Of a DNA stretch of 64,000 bases, positions 58,452 through 64,000 are shown piece after piece. The position numbers were made by a program, and so were the translations under genes. Position 1 is the first letter of the stretch; each line of letters starts with the position of its first letter. Where the stretch lies: contig JBDSSS010000081.1 of assembly GCA_039928615.1 (NCBI GenBank), positions 1 through 64,000 on the forward strand, written 5' to 3'. This stretch comes from JBDSSS01 sp039928615 (GTDB taxonomy: Bacteria > Actinomycetota > Actinomycetes > Actinomycetales > Dermatophilaceae). The notes beneath the pieces were generated by a model. The model searched no databases and was not told the DNA's origin. It was given only the letters and a program-made list of their open reading frames with translations.

Positions 58452-59303
58452 GTGCTCGTCAGCAACGCGCTCATCGGGCTCCGCGAAGGACTCGAGGCGT
58501 CCCTCGTCGTCGTCATCCTCGTGGCGTTCCTCCTCCGCACCGACCGCCGCTGGGCCCTGCGCCACGTGTGGACCGGGGTCGCCGCTGCCGTCATCGCCTC
58601 CGTCGCGATCGGCGCGGTGCTCACTTTCGGCACCGCCCGGCTCGACTTCACGACCCAGGAGCTGATCGGCGGGAGCGCCTCGATCCTCGCCGTCGTCGTC
58701 GTCACCGGGATGGTCTTCTGGATGCGCGGCGCCGCTCGCAGCATCTCGGGCGACCTCAGGGGCCGGCTCGACCGGGCCCTCGACCTCGGACCGCTCGCGG
58801 TGGCGACGGTCGCCTTCCTCGGCGTCGGCCGGGAGGGCCTCGAGACGGCGATCTTCTTCTACGCCACGACACAGGCCGCGGGGCAGGGCAACAGCCAGCC
58901 GCTCATCGGCTGGGTCGTCGGGCTCGGCGCGGCCGTCGCGCTCGGGTGGCTGGTCTATCGCGGCGCCGTGCAGGTCGACCTCGCCCGCTTCTTCCGCTGG
59001 ACCGGTGTGCTGCTCGTCCTCGTCGCGGCCGGGATCCTCTCCTACGGCCTGCACGACCTCCAGGAGGCCGGCTTCCTGCCCGGCCTGACGACGCTCGCCT
59101 TCGACGTGAGCGCGACCGTCGACCCGGACAGCTGGTACGCGAGCCTGCTCAAGGGCTTCTTCAACGTCACGCCCGCCACGACCGTCCTGCAGGCCGCCGC
59201 CTGGGTCACCTACGTCGGGGTCGTGCTGCCGCTCTACCTGCGGCCGGTCGCCGCCCCGCCCGCCCCGGCCCCCTCCGACGACCGCCGACCGGTCGCGGCC
59301 TGA
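58452..59303 (+). CDS. efeU: iron permease EfeU (FTR1 family)
   Basis: 283 residues from GTG 58452, seven hydrophobic helices. The two iron-binding REGLE motifs are REGLEASLVVVILVAFLL near residue 11 and GREGLETAIFFYATTQ near 127. It imports iron across the cytoplasmic membrane with EfeO and EfeB. The C-terminus is a short Pro/Ala-rich tail. It is the first gene of the operon behind the iron box. Confidence 0.94.
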   Translation: MLVSNALIGLREGLEASLVVVILVAFLLRTDRRWALRHVWTGVAAAVIASVAIGAVLTFGTARLDFTTQELIGGSASILAVVVVTGMVFWMRGAARSISGDLRGRLDRALDLGPLAVATVAFLGVGREGLETAIFFYATTQAAGQGNSQPLIGWVVGLGAAVALGWLVYRGAVQVDLARFFRWTGVLLVLVAAGILSYGLHDLQEAGFLPGLTTLAFDVSATVDPDSWYASLLKGFFNVTPATTVLQAAAWVTYVGVVLPLYLRPVAAPPAPAPSDDRRPVAA

Positions 59304-59397
59304 GCCGCCACCACGACCCACCACCTGCACCCCACCGCTCGTCCGGCAGCGCCGACACCCACCGTCGGCGTGCCCTCACCCCTGCCCCAGGAGCGCC

Positions 59398-60561
59398 ATG
59401 TCCCGACCCACCCAGCGTCCATCCTCCACGCGCGTCGCCCCGTCGGCGCTCGCCCTCGCGAGCGTCCTCGCCCTCGCCTCCTGCGGCTCGGACCCCGGCG
59501 CGGCGTCGACCGGCACCGCCGGCGCCGGGACGGTCGCCGTCACCGCGACCGACACCACCTGCGACCTCAGCACGACGACGGCCCCGGCCGGCGTCGTCAC
59601 CTTCTCCGTGACCAACGCAGGGACGAGGACGACCGAGTTCTACCTCTATGCCGAGGGCGACCGGATCGTCTCCGAGGTGGAGAACATCACCCCGGGCCTC
59701 ACGCGCGCCCTCCAGGTCGAGCTGACCGAGCCGGCGACGCTCGAGAGCGCCTGCAAGCCGGGCATGGTCGGCGACGGCATCCGCGCCGACTTCACGATCA
59801 CGGGGACGGCTCCGAAGGGGAGCGCCGATGCCAAGGTCGCGAAGGCCATCACCGACTACCGCGCGCACGTCGCCGCCGAGGCCGCCGAGCTCGTCACCCG
59901 CACCGGGGAGTTCGTCACGGCAGTCAAGGCGGGCGACGTCACCCGGGCCAGAGCGCTCTACGCCCCCGCCCGACACCCTTGGGAGACCATCGAGCCCGTC
60001 GCCGAGAGCTTCGGTGACCTGGACCCGAGGATCGACGGCCGCGAGGACGTCGTCGCCGATGGCCAGGAGTTCACCGGCTACCACCGGCTCGAGAAGGACC
60101 TGTGGGTCGACGGTCTCCAGCCGGACTCCGGCGCCGTCGCCGACCGGCTCCTCGCCGACGTCACGGAGATCGCGACGCGGAGCGCGACCGTCGAGCCGAC
60201 CGCCCTGTCCATCGCCAACGGCGCCAAGGCGCTGCTCGACGAGGTCGCCACCGGCAAGATCACCGGGGAGGAGGAGCGCTGGTCGCACACCGACCTCTGG
60301 GACTTCGACGGCAACCTCGACGGCTCACGGCAGGCGCTCGCGGCGCTCCGGCCGGTCATCGTCGAGCGCGATCCGGCGCTCCAGCAGGCCCTCGACGCCC
60401 GCTTCACCGAGCTCAGCTCCGGGCTGGCCTCACACCGCACCGCGGCCGGTGGCTACGTCAGCTACACCGCCCTCACCGCCGCCGACCTCAAGGTGCTGAC
60501 CGTCTCGCTCGACGCCCTCGCCGAGGAGGTCGCCAAGGTGCCGGGCGTGGTGGCGCCGTGA
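59398..60561 (+). CDS. efeO: EfeO periplasmic lipoprotein (cupredoxin plus M75 domains)
   Basis: 387 residues; AGGAG precedes ATG 59398. The lipobox is in LASVLALASCGSD, with lipidated Cys near residue 28. A cupredoxin-like domain (VAVTATDTTCDLSTTTAPAG, then VTFSVTNAGTRTTEFYLYAE) is followed by the imelysin/M75 domain with the metal motif ARHPWETIEPVAESFGDLDP (HxxE). This binds ferrous iron and passes it to EfeU/EfeB. It overlaps efeB by GTGA. Confidence 0.93.
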   Translation: MSRPTQRPSSTRVAPSALALASVLALASCGSDPGAASTGTAGAGTVAVTATDTTCDLSTTTAPAGVVTFSVTNAGTRTTEFYLYAEGDRIVSEVENITPGLTRALQVELTEPATLESACKPGMVGDGIRADFTITGTAPKGSADAKVAKAITDYRAHVAAEAAELVTRTGEFVTAVKAGDVTRARALYAPARHPWETIEPVAESFGDLDPRIDGREDVVADGQEFTGYHRLEKDLWVDGLQPDSGAVADRLLADVTEIATRSATVEPTALSIANGAKALLDEVATGKITGEEERWSHTDLWDFDGNLDGSRQALAALRPVIVERDPALQQALDARFTELSSGLASHRTAAGGYVSYTALTAADLKVLTVSLDALAEEVAKVPGVVAP

Positions 60562-61853
60562 CGAAATCCGTTGCGAATGGGTCGGGTCCGAGCCGTCGCC
60601 ACGTCCTCGCGACCTCGGCCGCGGCGGTGGTCGGGGTCGGTGCGGCCGCGGGCGCGACGTATGCCGCCGGGCGGGCCAGCGCCACAGCGGCTGGGTCGAC
60701 GCCGTCACCGCAGCAGACCGGCCCCGAGTCCGTGGTCGACTTCCACGGCGTGCACCAGGCCGGCATCGTCACCCCGGCCCAGGACCGGCTCCACTTCGTC
60801 GCCCTCGACGTCGTGACGACGGACCGGGCCGAGCTCGTCGCGCTGCTCCGGACGTGGACGCGGGCCGCCGAGCGGATGACGCTCGGGGCGGAGGCTGCCC
60901 CCGGCGGCCTCGTCGGTGGCGGGCCGAGCAGGGTGCCCGAGGACACGGGGGAGGCCTACGGCCTCCCGCCCTCGGGGCTGACCGTGACGATCGGCTTCGG
61001 GTCCTCGCTCTTCGACGACCGCTTCGGCCTCGCCGACCGCCGACCGGCCGCGCTCGAGGACCTGCCGGCCTTCACCGGCGACCAGCTCGACCCGGCTCGC
61101 AGCGGCGGCGACCTCTGCCTCCAGGCCTGCGCCGACGACCCGCAGGTCGCGGTCCACGCCGTCCGCAACCTTGTCCGGCTCGGCGTCGGCGTCGTCGCCG
61201 TGCGCTGGTCGCAGCTCGGTTTCGGTCGCACGTCGTCGACCTCGACGGCCCAGCTGACGCCGCGCAACATGTTCGGCTTCAAGGACGGCACGAGCAACCT
61301 CATGGCCGAGGACCCGGCCGGGCTGGCCGAGCACGTCTGGGTCGGGCCCGACGACGACCCGGCCGGCGCGTGGCTGGCGGGCGGGTCCTACCTCGTGACC
61401 CGGCGGATCCGGATGCACATCGAGGTCTGGGACCGGAGCACGCTGCAGGAGCAGGAGGACGTCATCGGGCGGGACAAGAAGGAGGGGGCCCCGCTCGGGG
61501 GGAGTGCGGAGTTCGACGAGCCCGACTTCGGCCGCAAGGGACCCGACGGGACGGCGGCGATCCCGGCCACCGCGCACGTCCGCCTGGCCCACGCGAGCCA
61601 GCTCGGCGGCATCCGCCTGCTGCGTCGGGGCTACACCTTCACCGACGGCACCGACGGGGTCGGGCACCTCGACGCGGGGCTGTTCTTCATTGCGTTCGTG
61701 CGTGACCCGGGCGCCCAGTTCGTGCCGATGCAGCGCGCGCTCGCAAAGGCCGACGCGCTCAACGAGTACGTCGAGCACACCGGGTCGGCCGTCTTCGCCT
61801 GCCCTCCGGGCACGCAGCCGGGTCAGTGGTGGGGACAGGGTCTCTTCGGCTGA
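60558..61853 (+). CDS. efeB: EfeB dye-decolorizing-type heme peroxidase
   Basis: 431 residues from GTG 60558. A Tat signal is present (GPSRRHVLATSAAAVVGVGA). The Dyp peroxidase signature GFKDGTSNLMAEDP (GxxDG with the catalytic Asp) is near residue 240. The proximal heme His is likely in the AHVRLAHASQLGG region. EfeB oxidises ferrous iron or takes iron from heme, coupled to import by EfeU. The export by Tat fits a folded heme protein. Ends before a double hairpin. Confidence 0.93.
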   Translation: MTKSVANGSGPSRRHVLATSAAAVVGVGAAAGATYAAGRASATAAGSTPSPQQTGPESVVDFHGVHQAGIVTPAQDRLHFVALDVVTTDRAELVALLRTWTRAAERMTLGAEAAPGGLVGGGPSRVPEDTGEAYGLPPSGLTVTIGFGSSLFDDRFGLADRRPAALEDLPAFTGDQLDPARSGGDLCLQACADDPQVAVHAVRNLVRLGVGVVAVRWSQLGFGRTSSTSTAQLTPRNMFGFKDGTSNLMAEDPAGLAEHVWVGPDDDPAGAWLAGGSYLVTRRIRMHIEVWDRSTLQEQEDVIGRDKKEGAPLGGSAEFDEPDFGRKGPDGTAAIPATAHVRLAHASQLGGIRLLRRGYTFTDGTDGVGHLDAGLFFIAFVRDPGAQFVPMQRALAKADALNEYVEHTGSAVFACPPGTQPGQWWGQGLFG

Positions 61854-61860
61854 ACGACGA

Positions 61861-61952
61861 CCACCGCCACCGCCCGAGGAGCGGGACCGGTGGCGGTGGA
61901 GGACACGCGCGCCCGGCGCCGGGGAGGCTGCTGCCCCGCCCGGCGCCGGGCA
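61861..61952. terminator. two hairpins between convergent efeB and xylA
   Basis: CCACCGCCACCG (61861-61872) pairs with CGGTGGCGGTGG (61888-61899), with an inner CCCG/CGGG pair. A second structure uses the repeated GCCCGGCGCCGGG at 61911 and 61938. Both sit between two stop codons and could serve each strand. Confidence 0.65.
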
Positions 61953-61958
61953 CCCGGC

Positions 61959-63146
61959 TCAGCGGCCGCCGAGGGCGTGCTCGACGCCCAGCTGGTTCAG
62001 GGCGACGAAGGCGTAGCCGGCCTCGGCCACACCCTCGACGTCGAAGTCCTCGAAGGCGGCGGGGTTGGCCAGCAGGTCGGCCAGGCTCTCGCCCTCCCCG
62101 AGGGTCGGCTGCGACAGCTCGCCGACCCGGCTCGCCTCGAACGCAGCCTGCACGTCGGGGTCGGCCCGGTAGGCGAGGGCGCGCTCCTTGAGCAGCAGGT
62201 AGGTGCTCATGTTGGCCGCGGCCGAGGCCCAGACCCCGTCCATGTCCTCGGTGCGCGACGGCTTGAAGTCGAAGTGGCGCGGGCCGTCGTAGCGCGGGCC
62301 GCCCCCGACGAAGCCGTTCTCGATGAGGTCGACGGTGAAGAAGGCCGAGAGCAGGTCGCCGTGCCCGAAGACGAGGTCCTGGTCGTACTTGATCGAGCGC
62401 TGACCGTTGAGGTCGATGTGGAAGAGCTTCTCGGCCCACAGCGCCTGGGCGATGCCGGTCGTGTAGTTGAGACCTGCCATCTGCTCGTGGCCGACCTCGG
62501 GGTTGACCCCGACGATGTCGCCGTGCTCGAGCTCGGCGATGAAGGCGAGCGCGTGGCCCACGGTCGGGAGCAGGATGTCGCCGCGGGGCTCGTTGGGCTT
62601 GGGCTCGACGGCGATCTTCATGTCGTAGCCCTTCTCCTTGATGTAGGCGGCGACGGTGTCGATGCCCTCGCGGTAGCGGTCGAGCGCGGCCTTGATGTCC
62701 TTGGCGCCGTCGTACTCGGCGCCCTCGCGGCCGCCCCACATGACGAAGGTCTCGGCGCCGAGCTCGGCGGCGAGGTCGACGTTGCGGATCACCTTGCGCA
62801 GCCCGAAGCGACGGACCTCGCGGTTGTTGGAGGTGAACGCGCCGTCCTTGAAGATGGGGTGGCTGAAGGTGTTGGTCGTCACCATCTCGACGACGAGGCC
62901 GGTGTCGTCCAGGCCCTTGCGGAAGCGGGTGAGGATCGCGTCGCGCTCGGCGTCCGAGCTGCCGAAGGGGATGACGTCGTCGTCGTGGAACGTGACGCCC
63001 CAGGCGCCGAGCTCCGCGAGGTGGTGGAGTGAGTCCACCGGGTCGAGCGGCGGGCGCGAGGCGTCGCCGAACTGGTCGCGGGCCTCCCAGCCGACGGTCC
63101 ACATCCCGAACGAGAACTTGTCCTCGGGGGTGGGTGTGCGCGTCAT
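61959..63146 (-). CDS. xylA: xylose isomerase
   Basis: 395 residues; ideal GGAGG before ATG 63146. Motifs: FSFGMWTVGWEARDQFGDAS at the start, VTTNTFSHPIFKDGAFTSNN with the catalytic His, VMWGGREGAEYDGAKD, the metal-binding VEPKPNEPRGDILLPTVGHA, GVNPEVGHEQMAGLN and FHIDLNGQ. It is of the actinobacterial (Streptomyces-like) short class and interconverts xylose and xylulose with Mg or Co. Divergent from a ROK repressor across a palindromic operator. Confidence 0.96.
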   Translation of the reverse strand: MTRTPTPEDKFSFGMWTVGWEARDQFGDASRPPLDPVDSLHHLAELGAWGVTFHDDDVIPFGSSDAERDAILTRFRKGLDDTGLVVEMVTTNTFSHPIFKDGAFTSNNREVRRFGLRKVIRNVDLAAELGAETFVMWGGREGAEYDGAKDIKAALDRYREGIDTVAAYIKEKGYDMKIAVEPKPNEPRGDILLPTVGHALAFIAELEHGDIVGVNPEVGHEQMAGLNYTTGIAQALWAEKLFHIDLNGQRSIKYDQDLVFGHGDLLSAFFTVDLIENGFVGGGPRYDGPRHFDFKPSRTEDMDGVWASAAANMSTYLLLKERALAYRADPDVQAAFEASRVGELSQPTLGEGESLADLLANPAAFEDFDVEGVAEAGYAFVALNQLGVEHALGGR

Positions 63147-63204
63147 GGCTCCTCCTTGAGCTGTGGGGACGGCGACGTCGGTCTCTGCGCGACGTCCCGT
63201 ATTT

Positions 63205-63221
63205 TGTTTGTTGATCAAACA
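63205..63221. promoter_or_regulatory. XylR-type operator between xylA and the ROK gene
   Basis: TGTTTG (63205-63210) and CAAACA (63216-63221) are perfect inverted halves around TTGAT, in the only AT-rich patch of the intergenic region. ROK-family XylR proteins use similar TTTGTT/AACAAA dyads. Confidence 0.75.
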
Positions 63222-63250
63222 TATTGCCTCGGACCGGCTAGGGTCAAGGG

Positions 63251-64000
63251 GTGGATGACGACGCTGCGCCCGACCCGGTGCCTGAGCAGCCCCTGCGTGG
63301 GGGAGCCGGGGCGCGGCAGGCGAGCCTGCGTGCGCACAACCTCGCGCTCGCCCTGCGCCAGGTGCTCGAGGCGCCCGAGCCGACGACCCGGGCCCGGATC
63401 GCCGCGGCGTCGGGCCTGACTCGCGCGACGGCCTCCGACCTCGTCGAGCGCCTCATCGCCGCCGGTCTCGTGCAGGAGCTGCGGCCCCAGGCCTCGACCG
63501 GCGCGGGCCGGCCGGGCATGCTGCTCGCCCCCGCCGCGGCGACCGTCGTCGGGCTCGGTCTCGAGATCCAGGTCGACCACCTCAGCGTCCGGGCGACCGA
63601 CCTGACCGGGTCGTGCCTCGAGGACGAGCGGGCCGAGGTCGACCTGCGCGACAGCGACCCCGTGGTCGTGGCCGCCGCGCTCGCCGGACTCGCCGGCCCC
63701 GTCATCGAGCGGCTGACCCGTCGCGGCATCGCCGTCGCCGGAGCCTGCGTGAGCATCCCGGCCGTGCTGCGGGCCGGGGCCGGCCCGGTGCGCCTCGCCC
63801 CCAACCTCGGCTGGCGCGACGTCGACCTCGTCGCCCTGCTCGAGCGCCGGCCCGAGCTGGCGGGCATCCGCTGCGAGATCGGCAACGACGCCGACCTCGC
63901 GGCCCGCGCCGAGACCCGCACCCGGGCCGGAGTCGGCCACCCCGGCCAGAGCTTCTTCCTCGTCTCGGGGGAGGTCGGCATCGGCGGCGCGATCGTCGTC
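63251..64000 (+). CDS. xylR: ROK-family transcriptional repressor, probable xylose regulator (cut by window edge)
   Basis: The first 250 codons are present; the gene runs off the right edge. GTG 63251 follows AAGGG very closely, and ATG codons further in are out of frame or too late. Residues 20-85 form a winged helix (SLRAHNLALALRQVLEAPEP, TRARIAAASGLTRATASDLV), followed by the linker GAGRPGMLLAP and the sugar-kinase-like fold (VVGLGLEIQVDHLSVRATDL, then FFLVSGEVGIGGAIVV with the ROK phosphate loop). Divergence from xylA suggests xylose as the inducer. Confidence 0.88.
   Translation, partial: MDDDAAPDPVPEQPLRGGAGARQASLRAHNLALALRQVLEAPEPTTRARIAAASGLTRATASDLVERLIAAGLVQELRPQASTGAGRPGMLLAPAAATVVGLGLEIQVDHLSVRATDLTGSCLEDERAEVDLRDSDPVVVAAALAGLAGPVIERLTRRGIAVAGACVSIPAVLRAGAGPVRLAPNLGWRDVDLVALLERRPELAGIRCEIGNDADLAARAETRTRAGVGHPGQSFFLVSGEVGIGGAIVV

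Overview
The window is a 64 kb stretch of very GC-rich chromosome with dense, often overlapping genes (ATGA/GTGA stop-start overlaps), many GTG starts and several likely leaderless promoters. Gene content (CrtYc/CrtYd heterodimeric lycopene cyclase, IdeR-type iron box, DUF2505, DUF4446, DUF5926, GntP/GntK, actinobacterial XylA) points to an actinobacterium of the order Micrococcales. The family Intrasporangiaceae (Janibacter/Knoellia-like) is my best guess, from general resemblance and not from a database search. No rRNA, tRNA, CRISPR array, transposase or phage gene was seen.

Layout. 1-4.7 kb: edge of a BBE-type flavin oxidase gene, a possibly degenerate small gene, and a large AfsR/SARP-type regulator with no canonical start codon. 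4.8-9.6 kb: household genes (YdeI-like protein, MscS channel, Nudix hydrolase, AI-2E-family membrane protein, NAD-dependent epimerase). 9.7-18 kb: a carotenoid island of two convergent operons, crtYc-crtYd-methyltransferase-crtU-like on + and crtE-crtI-crtB-Rieske protein on -, meeting at a 52-bp-period intergenic repeat array. 18.1-28.6 kb: a DUF2505 protein, a molybdenum hydroxylase with a fused 2Fe-2S/Moco subunit plus a FAD/4Fe-4S subunit, the gluconate locus (repressor, permease, kinase), an MFS/LysR pair and an Old Yellow Enzyme. 28.7-30.4 kb: two exported proteins and an 82-bp-period hairpin array.

30.4-39.5 kb is a probable light and singlet-oxygen response island. A B12-binding CarH/LitR-like MerR regulator and an SRPBCC protein are transcribed away from a six-gene operon: flavin amine oxidase, DUF1365, cyclopropane-fatty-acid-synthase-like methyltransferase, DNA photolyase, CPBP protease, and an SDR-TspO fusion. 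Eleven-bp direct repeats lie in the divergent promoter. 39.5-50.2 kb: malic enzyme, aldo/keto reductase, a long inverted-repeat element, SprT-like metalloprotease, an autoregulated PadR regulator, an anti-sigma-type ATPase, DUF5926, a glycosyltransferase, a large membrane protein, DUF4446 and prephenate dehydratase.

50.5-55.9 kb is the most intriguing locus: a four-gene module of a cytoplasmic subtilase with YWGGI repeats, a sigma-70-family factor, a 163-residue partner and a TPR-CHAT caspase-like protein. 55.9-64 kb: DoxX, a flavin monooxygenase, DUF2461, an iron-box-preceded efeUOB iron-uptake operon, and xylA divergent from a ROK-family repressor around a clear operator. The repressor runs off the right edge.
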